Origin: Epiperipatus broadwayi | Taxonomy: Eukaryota; Onychophora; Udeonychophora; Euonychophora; Peripatidae | Length of the DNA: 64,000 bases | Assembly: GCA_028023455.1 (NCBI GenBank) | Contig: JAQFVV010000021.1 | Span: 4,366,853-4,430,852 of the forward strand | Direction: 5' to 3' | Translations under genes and position numbers: made by a program | Notes under the pieces: model-generated | What the model saw: the letters and a program-made list of their open reading frames with translations, nothing else | Databases searched by the model: none | Told to the model about the DNA's origin: nothing | Shown: in pieces, positions 20,344-30,726 of the stretch | Position numbering within the stretch: the stretch's first letter is position 1 | How the letters are laid out: each line of letters starts with the position of its first letter

Positions 20344-22839
20344 TGTACCGGTATAAATCCACCACGCTTACTCATACACAGTACCCGAGTTCAAACCCAG
20401 TCCACGTTTAAGAATAAATTCCAAAACGCCAACGAAATTCAAACCCAAACCCCGGCATGACTAACCGATGATGACTTTATAACAGCACGGGGTATCCCTT
20501 TACTAGCTCAACTCAGAACACAGACTAAATTACTTACAGTTTTATATACAGATCTATTAGACTCTGGGTATCGGTACGGTCATTAATGTAATGTATATAT
20601 TTAAGTTGTCAATACAGACAGTAGGTGACTAAATAGACTTCGAGAGTAATGAGGTGGAAGACACAAAATTAGAGTAAATAAATTGTTTAATAACAAATAG
20701 AGAGCATAAAAATATAGTATTCAAAAGTACGGTAAGATTTCCATAAATATTCTATTATAATTAGCTACTAGTCTTTAGTAATCATTTTACCTGGTAAACA
20801 AACTCATACCAATATTTGTGTAGTGAACTGATCGACGGGTGGTTAAGGGAATCAGAGCATTTGAGCATTGAAAATATTTCTCTACGATTTTTATTAAGTT
20901 ATTTTATTCGAATAGATTCGTACCCGCAACGGTTCGAATAGTTGGAAGGTGGTTTCGTATAACTATGATATCTAAGATTGATGTACTAGCGGTTGCCTAG
21001 ATTGAAGAGCCCTACAGTAATCACTTGCGGTGCATTAATGGAATACCGGACGGCTTGTACTTTGACAAGGCTTAATGCCCCCAAGTAGCTCTGGGACACT
21101 ACAACCAGCCGGGATCATTTCGAAACCCGGTGATCCAAGAGATAACCTGGGAAAGAATTGCTTTCTTCCCCATATGGTAGTATGGCGAGACGCTAACTTC
21201 GGCGAAGGGAAGGCATTGCCACAGTCATCGAGGACGAGTGCTTGAAGTGGGTTTGAAAAGGAATTATACCAAACCTGGGTAACCAATTCGTCTATTTCTG
21301 CGCAACAGGCTGATATAACTATTCCAATAAAACATGGCGGAATCAAACTGACCGCGAAAGCAATAATTAATTAAGTTTACTCTGAAACCCCTAACTCCCC
21401 CAGGTCGTTCAGGCGGTAGCGATGATAACAAATTATACTCTGAGAACTATTTCTCATTTCATGTAGGAAACTAAGATAATAAACTTAAAACCCTTTACAT
21501 TTTTAAGATTGAAGTATCGGTTACAATAGTATGACAACACAAAAAAAAACATAATAAAGTGATTTAATATCTGCCAACTCAATATATGAAATAATCTTTA
21601 CTTTAACAATGAACTTCCTTTTAAAATAACTATAATCAATATTATAAATTAGCTTTAAACAGAGTTGGAAAATATTTCTATTGGCATCGTTTGTTTATAG
21701 CATAAGTAAATAGGAAAAAAAAATATAAATGTCTTCATTTGAATTATTATTAGTAGATACAATATTTACAAACTATTTTCTAAAGACTAGAGCAGAGGAA
21801 AAGGAGAAAAGAAAATTTACTGACAGGTTTGAAACAGTAGCGTTATAAACGAAAAAAAAACTTACATGTGATTCATTTGATTGACAGGTTAACTTATAAC
21901 ATTAAGCTTGGGAGAAAGTTAAAAGTTCATGTACACAGTTACTCTTCCTTCTTCATCCGGCTTGGCTTCTCACAATGGTATTTCTGACGAACGTAGGCAC
22001 GCATTTGAAATCTACTGGGAAGGCATAGTCAATTTGGAGATTGGAAGCTGGAAATTGTGAAGCACATAAAACATGATCAGTCAGCGGCACAAAGATTCAA
22101 ATTGGCGGGACAGAGATCAGCTCCTGGCACTTAGCCCATCGACATTACGGTTTACTGGTGGACTTCTTAACAAAAGTTGGAGAGATTTCTCTAGCAACTG
22201 CTTTGCTGTTTTTGAGACGATCTACTCTCAGCCACGTCAAAAGTTAGAATGTTAGTTTTCTCTACGATGGCCATGGTTGACCTTTTTGTCCGGTTTTTGT
22301 TTTAGGCTCCACCTACTTTTCTCTAGCCTTCAGCAATCCAGCTTGACCATACAATATCAATTATCCATTTCCATTGTTCTGTTTTCAGCTATCTTTAACT
22401 TTAATATGCAATTTTAAATTGACAAAGTAATTACAAATATAAATTCCTTATCTAATTTCGAATACAACTCAATTACTCTATACATTTGTACAATACAGAT
22501 TTTAATTAAAACCACTGATCAAAGGAATGTGACTTTTGATCAGTATTTTTAAACGACTTTGTATAATTCTAAAAGGCTAAAATTTAAGCAAATACACCCG
22601 CAATGAAACTTTTAAATTAAGCTGATATAAATTCACAAACCACGCACACACGAATATTATTTCATGATTTGTGACATTTATGCACGGAATCTTTACATAT
22701 TTATTTACAAAACATAAAATATATATAGCTCAATTTTTATGACTTGAAATGGAAAAATCCCATTGCGGGCGAATAGTATTTCGAATTACCGTACTTAAAC
22801 ACATGAAACGAAGATCGGTTCTTCGATCTGTCTGTTTCA
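20344..22839 (-). mobile_element. 2.5-kb TG...CA repeat, copy 1 (candidate giant solo LTR)
   Basis: On the minus strand it begins TGAAACAGACAGATCG at 22839 and ends ...ACCGGTACA at 20344, flanked on both sides by TA runs. A second copy in the opposite orientation lies at 47170-49791. Shared blocks include CTGATCAAAAGTCACATTCC, the segment near GGTGGAGCC, and a GC-richer block at about 21040-21350 that reads FEMIPAGCSVPELLGGIKPCQSTS in one frame. No gag, protease, integrase or reverse transcriptase motif was seen. TG...CA ends and lack of coding genes suggest a solo LTR or other non-autonomous element; the size is unusual for an LTR. Internal protein relevance is unproven. Confidence 0.65.
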
Positions 22840-22859
22840 ATATATATATATATATATAA

Positions 22860-22896
22860 CTTCAGTCTAACGCTCTCCCAACTGAGCTATTTAGGC
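22860..22896 (-). tRNA. 5-prime half of tRNA-Phe (positions 1-37), partial
   Basis: The minus-strand 37 bases match the 5-prime half of a eukaryotic tRNA-Phe: acceptor GCCTAAA, D-arm GCTCAGTTGGGAGAGC, anticodon stem TTAGA, loop start CT, anticodon GAA and G37. It stops exactly there and runs into a TA repeat; the 3-prime half is not found nearby. Position 37/38 is where eukaryotic tRNA introns lie and close to where tRNA halves are cut. It cannot encode a functional tRNA. Confidence 0.8.
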
Positions 22897-23327
22897 TGCA
22901 GAAAGGAGTTTGCTATTAACTGAAAGGAGACCCTTTGATTCCTCTTGAAGGCCTTAAAGGAACCGAGCAGGGCAAATTCCTAATGTCCACTCCATATGTT
23001 CTTGTCATTGCAGCTGTTATTACTATGTGATTATTCATATAGTATACAAACATGGATGGGCTGCTCATCAACACACATTAGCCAGTGTGGTGAGTTTATT
23101 GGCTTTTTACCTCTGAGTTTAAGATCAAGAAACACCATGGTCTTTTTTCTCGGTGCCTGATAAGGCAGAATGAATGTTTGTGTAAATGATAAATATTTTT
23201 CCAATACACATATACAATTATGACAGACAAAAATAAAGCATAGCCCTTATTCCCAGGAGGCTGTAAAGTCACCAACCAAGGCAGCAGTTGGTGGCCGAAG
23301 GCAGAGGGTGCTAAGAATCCCCTGATT
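22897..23327 (+). other. Probable 5-prime UTR of the RTE-type LINE
   Basis: This stretch is less AT-rich than its surroundings, is free of other repeats and leads directly into the LINE frame. AAGTCACCAACCAAGGCAGC (23269 on) and the following G-rich segment read like the leader of the element. The true 5-prime end of the LINE is not visible from one copy. Confidence 0.4.
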
Positions 23328-26164
23328 GTGGACCCAGGCTGCCATTTGATGACGACTTTTTATTTAGGTACTTACAACTGCAGATCATTTTCAAGTGAAG
23401 GAAGATTGCAAGAATTAGAAGAAGAATTGTCTTATATTAAATGGGACATTATTGGACTTTGTGAAGTTAGAAGAAAAGGTGAAGAAACAATTAATTTAAA
23501 AAGGGGACATATACTCTATTATAAAGGCACACATATTGGAAATACAAGTGGAGTAGGATTCATTATAAATAAAAAGTGGAAGAACAATATTGTGGAGATT
23601 GATGGTGTATCGGACAGAGTTGCAAGATTAGTTATACAACTTAATAACAGATACCAAATGCAGATAATTCAGGTTTATGTCCCAACAAGTTCTCATAGTG
23701 ATGAAGTAGTAGAAGATTTTTATATGGATGTACAAAAGGCTTTTGATCAGAGTAAACAACATTTTAAAATTGTTATGGGAGACTTTAATGCTAGAATTGG
23801 TAGACAAATGAAAGATGAAAGTGCTGTAGGTAATTTTGGTTATGGTAATAGAAATCAGAGAGGACATAGACTTGTGGAGTTTGCGGAAAAAGAAAAACTT
23901 TATATTATGAATTCATTTTTTGAGAAAAATGTTAAAAGGAAATGGACATGGAAGCATCCAAATGAAGGTACAGCAGAATTGGATTATATTTTGACTAACA
24001 GGAAATACATATTTCAAGATTGTAATGTTCTTAATAAATTTAACACAGGAAGTGATCATCGATTAGTAAGGTGTAAGTTACATGTTAATGTAAAACTAGA
24101 GAGACAAAAATTATTGAGAAAAACAATATTTACAGTTGATATTCCTAATCTTCAGAAACATTCTAATGAATTTAAATTAGAACTTACAAATAAGTTTCAA
24201 GTGTTGGGAGATTTTGAACATGATTTAGATTTGAATGAAATTAATATGAAAATAACTGATACACTTTTAAAAACTGCTACAAAGATAGCTGGTAGAAAAA
24301 AGCAGCAATTGACTAATAAAATTTCTACTGAGACTAGAGAATTTATGAAGAAAAGAAGGAATATGAAGATATACAAAAATGATGTATTAAAAAGAATTGA
24401 ATATCTCGAATTTTGTAAAATGGTACGGAAAAGAGTTGAAAATGATATAAGAAAGTATAACTGTGAAATAGCAAGGAAAGCTGTAGAAGAAAATAAAAGT
24501 CTCAAGAATGTTAAACAACATTTTGGTATTGGTAGGAAATTTATATCTGCAATAAGAAAAAAAGATGGAATTATTACTAAAAAGAGAGATGACATCATGA
24601 AATTGGTAGAAGATTTTTATCAAGAATTATATAGTAATAAAGAACAAGTACCTCCTATATCTATTACATCTTCCGAATTGCCCAGAATTTTAAATGAAGA
24701 AGTGAGACATGCAATTAAATGTATGAAGAAAGGAAAGGCTCCAGGAAATGATGGAATTATAATTGATATATTAAAAGAAGGATGTGAAGAAATAGAAACA
24801 ATTTTAGCAAAGTTATATACCAAATGTCTAAATGATAAAGATGTACCAGAAGATTGAAAGAATGCAGTAATAATATTAATATTTAAAAAAGGTGATAAAG
24901 AAGATATTAGAAATTTCAGACCTATCAGCCTTTTATCAGTTTTATATAAAATTTTTACCAAGATAATTACAACTCGTCTACAAAGAACTTTGGATTTCCA
25001 CCAACCAAGAGAACAAGCTGGATTTAAAAGTGGTTTTAGTACAATAGATCATATCCAGGTATTGAGAGAAGTCATAGAAAGGACAAATGAATATGAGTTC
25101 TCATTATGTTTTGGATTTGTAGATTATGAAAAGGCATTCGATTCTATACACATTTCTTCAGTGATTAAAGCATTGGATCATCAAGGTATAGATCCAGGAT
25201 ATTGTCATATTTTAAAGAATATTTATAAAAATGCAACAGCAACAATTAGATTACATAATGATACTGGAAAAATCAACATTGAGAAAGGTGTAAGGCAAGG
25301 TGACTCCATATCTCCAAAACTTTTTACAGCAGTGCTGCAAGAAGTATTTTGTAGATTAAAATGGGAAACTAAAGGAATGAAAGTAAATGGAGAGTATTTA
25401 AGTCATTTAGATTTTGCAGATGATGTAGTTGTTTTTGCAAGTAATGCTTCAGAGCTGCAGGAAATGTTGCAGGAGTTAGCAGATGAAAGTAGAAAAGATG
25501 GACTAAAGATAAATGTTAAAAAGACTAAAGTAATGTTTAATCGATTTGCCCAAAATATGAAAATAAAGATTGATTATGAAGAATTAGAAGAAGTTAACAG
25601 TTACAAATACCTAGGTCAGATTATTAATACAGATGGAAACATAACCATAGAATTAAACTTGATTGGAGTGCTTTTCGTAGAAATAACTTGATACTAAAAG
25701 GAAATATGCCTATGTGTTTGAAAAGAATGGTTTTTAACAAATGTGTTTTGCCAGTTCTTATTTATGGATCTGAGACTTGGACACTTAATAGAAGAGCAAT
25801 ACAGAGACTTCAGACCACTCAAAGAAGTATGGAGAGATGTATGTTGGGAGTAACAAGAAGAGATCGAAAATGCAATGTATGGGTAAGACAACAAACAGGT
25901 GTTACTGACCTTATTGAAAAAATTAAAAGATTGAAATGGAGTTGGGCTGGACATATTGCTAGAAGAAATGATAATAAATGGCCAATTGAAATTTTAAACT
26001 GGATTCCAAGAGATTGTAAAAGACCCAGAAAAAGACCACATGTGAGATGGATAGATGAAATAAGAAAATGTGCAGGGGTGTTGTGGAAAAGAGAAGCTAA
26101 AGATCGGAGAAGATGGATTAAACTTGGAGAGACCTTCATCCTGCAGTGGATTGATAATGGTTGA
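23328..26164 (+). pseudogene. RTE/BovB-like LINE: endonuclease and reverse transcriptase polyprotein, broken
   Basis: The first 509 codons hold an apurinic-type endonuclease: YNCRS (Asn17), CEVR (Glu46), VYVPTS (115-121), MGDFNARIG (150-158), ELDYIL (217-222) and SDHRLV (242-247). The reverse transcriptase starts with KAPGND (470-475). A stop (TGA 24855-24857) occupies the place of the Trp expected in PEDWKNA, and the same frame then continues through RNFRPISLLS to FVDYEKAFD, VRQGDSISP and FADDVVVFA in the frame from 24990. A net 13-base deletion near 25642-25655, seen against the related copy at 57835, shifts the frame, and reading resumes at 25688 with YGSETW and the basic RRWIKLGETF tail. 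The element made nicks in genomic DNA and copied its RNA there. It ends in a TGATGA/TA tail typical of RTE elements. It is close to intact, but not active as read. Confidence 0.92.
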
Positions 26165-26169
26165 TGATG

Positions 26170-26206
26170 ATATATATATATATTCTAACCCACGATATTA
26201 TTTAAT

Positions 26207-26253
<47 letters not shown>

Positions 26254-26255
26254 AG
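26170..26255 (+). repeat. (TA)n(TG)n microsatellite at the LINE 3-prime end
   Basis: TA runs at 26172-26183 and 26208-26229 are followed by about 12 TG units. RTE-type LINEs commonly end in short tandem repeats, and this may have grown from such a tail. Confidence 0.8.
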
Positions 26256-26554
26256 TAGTTTTTTGTAGTTCTTTACACTTGAGAAGTCTACTTGTAGCAG
26301 TGAAACCTTTAGTGGTGTTTTATTTTTTTCTTGGCTAGCCTGGTTGAATTTTGGATTTGGAGCAATCTTGATATATAATATAATTCATACAATAGAAAAT
26401 ATCTTATGTTTGAAACAAATGAATTCAATGTAAAAAAAGACACATTATTATTATTATTTTTAAATGGATTAAAATTGGAACAAATTGTTTAGGAATACAT
26501 CTAATCCAACTAACAGCTTAGCTAAAAATGTAAAATAGTACAGTAGCAAACATT

Positions 26555-26890
26555 TCATAGAATAGTACTACCCATTGCAAGCCATAGTAACCAATGGATA
26601 CTAGAAGGTTTCTAGTTTGTGGCTTTTATCAGTAAGGAACCTTGGACTTAGAAGTAGTGCTGTCATATCCAACACTCCTCACTGATGAAAGTCATATGCT
26701 AGAAACTATTCTGGGGATAGTGGATGAGTAGGCACTAGATGGGATTTTACACACAAACCTTCTAGAACCCAATGGCTTGTACTCAGTGGAATTATTGTAT
26801 GGAGAATTTGATACTGAATTAGCAGCTTGTGTAAGCATATGAAGTGGTGATCATGTGATGAAGTGTGAAATGGACAATTAAACTTGTTTT
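26555..26890. repeat. Family B fold-back element
   Basis: The left arm (CTACCCATTGCAAGCCATAGTAACCAATGGATACTAGAAGG from 26567) is the reverse complement of the right part ending GGAATTATTGTATGGAGAATTTG near 26812. Both arms hold a version of the family B hammerhead block; the left one (26608-26650, minus) has CUGAUAA and lacks a proper GAAA context. Arms are shorter than in the 55.7-kb copy. Confidence 0.8.
26670..26726 (+). ncRNA. Family B hammerhead ribozyme, partly decayed
   Basis: Core CTGATGA (26682-26688) and GAAA (26702-26705) are intact. Stem I is strong: TCCTCA (26676-26681) pairs with TGGGGA (26712-26717), and outer ATCCA pairs with TGGAT. Stem II (AAGU...GCUA) has three weak pairs and an A-A closing mismatch. 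Stem III is ACTATT, with one pair lost relative to the consensus ACTAGT. The cleavage triplet is UUC. Confidence 0.7.
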
Positions 26891-26929
26891 ACAATAAACA
26901 AAAAATTGTGCACTTTGTAAATTAATAGA

Positions 26930-27605
26930 TAATGTAGGGAGCATACCAATAATTCAAACAAGCTCTTAATTGATAAGTGTGGTAAGAGAAAATATTTAAA
27001 ATCTCTATCCAGAACATTCCTATCCACAGACTAATTTGTTTTGAGATTTTGGCTCACCTCAGTGAGGAGCTAGACTATTCAGACACTAGATATAAAATAT
27101 CAACTCAAAACCCAGCACTTATTTAATATGTAATATTTAAGTAGAAAGTCTGAAATTTTTTGAGCTATTGGTACTCTCCCTACATTACATATTTGTAAAT
27201 ACAAGTTTTTAAAAGCAATGCCACATTATATATGACTTGCTTTATTGAGTATTATAATTTTATCTTTAAGGCTTTGACAATGCTAAGGCTATTAATATAC
27301 AATAGATCTGAATTTGGTTCAGTCCCATATAGCTATTTAAGTTAGATGGCTGGAGTTAAAGACATTTTCATATCCTAAAATTTCAGAGTTTCTACTTCAA
27401 TATTACATATTAAATAAGTACTGGGTTTTGATTTTATATTTTTAATCTAGTATCTGAATATTCTAGTTTTTCACTGAGGTGAACCAAAAGCTCAAAAACA
27501 ATTGGTCTGGGGATAGGAATGTTCTGTATAGAGATTTTAAATATTTTGTCTTACAGCACTTATCAATTAAGAGCTTATTTGAGCTATTGGTACACTCCTT
27601 ATATT
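26930..27605. repeat. 670-bp palindrome related to the 11.6-kb palindrome
   Basis: The left arm (GGAGCATACCAATAATTCAAACAAGCTCTTAATTG, 26940 on) mirrors the right arm (27552-27595). Inner blocks around CACTAGAT, TATTTAATATGTAATATT and AGTGAGGAGCTAG are also mirrored. The segment TAGAGATTTTAAATATT at 27528 is shared with TAGAGATATTTTAAAT at 11866, so the two palindromes are related. A 95-bp terminal block is repeated directly at 27162-27255 and 27574-27668. Confidence 0.85.
27462..27516 (+). ncRNA. Diverged hammerhead-like motif
   Basis: CACTGAGG (from 27472) is followed by a strong hairpin TGAAC/TGAGC-CAAAA-GCTCA and then AAAAAC. The 3-prime part GGTCTGGGGATA is the same as in family B hammerheads, where TGGGGA pairs with TCCTCA before the core. 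The core lacks A9 and the GAAA is AAAA, so it is a relic. The left arm copy lies on the minus strand at about 27030-27085. Confidence 0.4.
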
Positions 27606-27669
27606 ACATATTTATAAATACAAGCTCATAAAAGGAATGTCACACTATATATGACTTGCTTTATTGATT

Positions 27670-28875
27670 ATTAATAGATAAACATTTAGTATGTATGCAT
27701 TTGCTTAATTGGATAAGATTTGTAAATCAAAAAGCAATGTGGAATTATGAAATAATGGTTTTAATAAAAAGTTATTTGTCATAAGTTCTGTAACTATTTA
27801 AGCCAGAATTACAAAATACTGGTCAGAATTTGACATTACAAAATATATTAGTTTCAGACTAAATTATTTCTGTCTGTTTTCAAAAATAAGTTTAGCAGCA
27901 GGAAAAGTTCTATGCAGAAATTTAAAAACTAGAAGTAGTCAAGTAAGAATATTCTATTGTTTTGTGTAGAAGTTGAAGAAGTGTTATACCATGGAAGCAT
28001 TGAGAAACTTTTCTACATTACTGTAGCTACCAATATGAGCAACAAAATTACCTAACAGTACCACTTATATCCAATCCTATTTAGATGTCGCCCCCTATAA
28101 CTTTTAAAATATTGTCCCCAGTTGTTGAACTTGCCTGCTTTTTTCATGATGTGACTAATTAAATATAAAAATCTAATCTCTATATATGATCACATTTGTG
28201 ACTGGGTATAAAGATCTCATTTTTTCATGTAATAGTGAAATCTAATGAAATTGCAACAACAAAATGAAGAAATTTTTCAATGTAAGAACAGTTCATCAGA
28301 AAACATACTTACTGAAAATAATTTGACCAGTTTGTGGTGTGGACATCAGGAGTTCAAACTAGGCAACAATATTTAAAAAAGTCATATGACATTTGTCAAT
28401 TTCTATTAGAATTCAAATTCTATAAATCTACCTAGATGAAAATATTTATGTTTATTCATGTTATCCAATTTGTAATTTCTTATTATTAACCTACATTGTA
28501 TTCGAAACATTTTATTTCTTGTTCTACTTCTGTGTGTAAGCATAAAGAACAATGTCATCACATGGATCATAACAGCTATTATAATCATAGTGTTGTATTA
28601 GCTGTAGATTCAGCCATGGAAACAGAGAAACAGCTCCACCAAGTGATGTAAGTGGCTAATTAACCAGTACCAATGTTTGAAATGATTATTTTCTTCTTGT
28701 AATATGTGCTTGTATTTAAACAGATTAGGAATCTGAATTTGCTTTTCAAGAGGGGTGGAAATTTGATTTATGCCTATCCTGAATTTGCTTCATGATTTGT
28801 TTATATAGGTTTAAAAGTATGATGCAATACAAACTATTTATTGTAAAAAAAATTATGTTTGAATCCTATATCAGA
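27670..28875. other. AT-rich DNA without recognisable gene
   Basis: No gene, RNA or shared repeat was recognised. A small minus-strand frame at 28406-28588 lacks any family motif. Confidence 0.45.
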
Positions 28876-28879
28876 GCTA

Positions 28880-29465
28880 AGACATATATTGCAACCATAG
28901 TTAGTCCAATTCTCTAAGCCACTCCTCCACCTATAATACTGCATGCTCAACTTCCATAGGTAATTGGTTTTTTATACTGATCATGCCACTGGGCAAGCAG
29001 ATCTGTTGGATAAATACATCAAATCTTTAATTGGTTTTTCATTTAAAGATATGAAAAAATTATATATCCTGACAGACATCTATGGTCAACTCTCCTAATT
29101 GCCAAAACATTAATCAGATTCCAAAATATGTGTGTTTCTCAATGATGGATACAATTTTTGCATAACTTATTATTCAATACAATTCCTATAACAACCTCAC
29201 TCATTAATTCATTTTAAATTAAAACTGGATCCTACATGTATTATATGTAATAGTCATCCAGAAGATATGATACATATTTTTGAAACATGGTCATACTTCT
29301 CATCTTTAAGACACTTTGTATTCCACAAGCAAATAATTAATCTAAAAGAACTGCTTCAGAAATATATTAACAATTTTAATCCATATAATGCCATAGTAAT
29401 TATTCACACTATTAGAACCGTGTGGCTTGCTTGCTGTTCTATAATTTTCGATAACAAAAAATATA
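28880..29465 (+). pseudogene. C-terminal fragment of a LINE reverse transcriptase ORF
   Basis: In shifting frames the region reads LLIAKTLIRFQNMCVSQ (about 29095-29145), then PTCIICNSHPEDMIHIFETW (29229-29290), a C..C...H zinc-knuckle pattern with the last Cys replaced. After this comes LKELLQKYINNF and a C-terminal run ending NVKHWW. This layout matches the tail of non-RTE LINE polyproteins and differs from the 14.9-kb fragment. Several stops and frameshifts are present. A SINE is inserted directly after it at 29469. Confidence 0.55.
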
Positions 29466-29468
29466 ATG

Positions 29469-29563
29469 TCAAGCATTGGTGGTCGAGAGGTCAGCACGGC
29501 TGCTTTACAAGCAGTTGTCCCGGGTTAGCGGGTTCATGTCCTGGTCGATGCTATGACACATGA
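29469..29563 (+). mobile_element. tRNA-derived SINE
   Basis: The A-box-like GGTGGTCGAGAGGTCAGC is at 29479-29496. The hairpin CTGC-TTTACAA-GCAG and the B-box GGTTCATGTCC (29531-29541) follow, then GATGCTATGACACATGA. A 9-bp ATATAATGT flanks both sides as a likely target duplication. The A-tail is replaced by a TA run. Confidence 0.8.
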
Positions 29564-29624
29564 ATATATATATAATGTTCTAAAAAAATAAAGAGTAGTA
29601 TAATATATTGTATTTATATATTGG

Positions 29625-29895
29625 ACTATTTCAATCATCTAATATAGGTATTGAATGTCTTTAGAAAAATGTAACTTCATTTAAACATTCCAAATTTATT
29701 CAACTATTAGTAATAGCACACGGGTTAGTGTATGCACAATCTGTGTGCTATTACTAACAGTTGAATGTATTTGGAATATTTAAATAAAGTTAAATTTTTC
29801 TAAAGAAATTCGATACTTATATTAGATGATGGAAATAGTGTAATATATACATACAACTAAATACTATCATCGCAAATCTTCAGGAAAACACTGGT
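29625..29895. repeat. Palindrome made of the 3-prime tail of a SINE family
   Basis: ATCATCTAATATAGGTATTGAATG...AATAGCACAC (29635-29720) is mirrored by GTGTGCTATTACTAACAG...ATTAGATGATGG (29745-29832). The right arm continues into ACTATCATCGCAAATCTTCAGGAAAACAC. The same right-arm sequence follows the tRNA-like element at 53665 and appears again at 61450, so this is a fold-back version of that tail. Confidence 0.8.
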
Positions 29896-30149
29896 ATAAT
29901 TCATATTTATATGCCCGAAAATATGTAACCAGAAATACTATGAGAAAATTTGGCAAAACAGTATTTTTCTTAGTCGTTCATTATTTTAAAATAATATAAA
30001 AAATAATATAAATTATACTTTAAAATTGAATCATTATAACTGCCTTCAGACATTATTCAAAATAATTATATTTTATAAGCCATCTATCTTATCCTGTATA
30101 TAAAAAAAATCCTACTGTACATATGTTAATACTTATACATAATTTACAA

Positions 30150-30350
30150 TTTATCATCATTAACCATTATCAATCCACTGCAGGATGAAGATCTCTCCAA
30201 GTTCATTCCATCTTCTCCAATCTTTAGCTTCTCTTCTCCACAGCATCCTGTACACTTTCTTATTTCATCCACCTATCTCACATGTGGTCTCTTTCTGGGT
30301 CTTTTACAATCTCTTGGAATCCCATTTAAGATTTTAATTGTCCATCTATG
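30150..30350 (-). pseudogene. 5-prime truncated RTE-type LINE, 3-prime end only
   Basis: On the minus strand the sequence matches the last 200 bases of the LINE at 23328-26164: TTAAAATCTTAAATGGGATTCCAAGAGA, then the block encoding RPRKRPHVRWIDEI, and the CTGCAGTGGATTGATAATGG end. It closes with TTAATGATGATAA, the characteristic 3-prime tail. It is a dead-on-arrival insertion. Confidence 0.85.
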
Positions 30351-30489
30351 TCCAACCCCAACTCCAATATTTAAGAAAAAAAGAAATTCACAAATATTTT
30401 AGGTAGGCATTTATCATAGTAAAAGATATAATAAATATCAATATGAATTGTGATTTTAAAATTGATATGAACATTAAGATTCAAAATAA

Positions 30490-30726
30490 ATATATACAAA
30501 AATGTATATAGAGAAAAGCTTTATTTAATCCTAACATCATGGTATGCATAACATGCTTTCACCCATCTGGAAGTCATAGTCATAACTATAGTTGTCCTAG
30601 GAGCTTTGATATTTATCAAAGACCAAGCTCTTTGGACAAAGACTACCATGTAGCTGAAAACATGCTAAGCATACTATGCTATTATAATTAAATAAAGCCT
30701 TTCTCTATATACATTTTGTACATATT
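30490..30726. repeat. Palindrome, about 235 bp
   Basis: AAATGTATATAGAGAAAAGCTTTATTTAAT (30500-30529) is mirrored by ATTAAATAAAGCCTTTCTCTATATACATTT (30687-30716), and the inner GGTATGCATAACATGCTTTC by AACATGCTAAGCATACTATG. An inner small hairpin (GCTTTGATATTTATCAAAG) marks the centre. No hammerhead core was seen. Confidence 0.85.
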
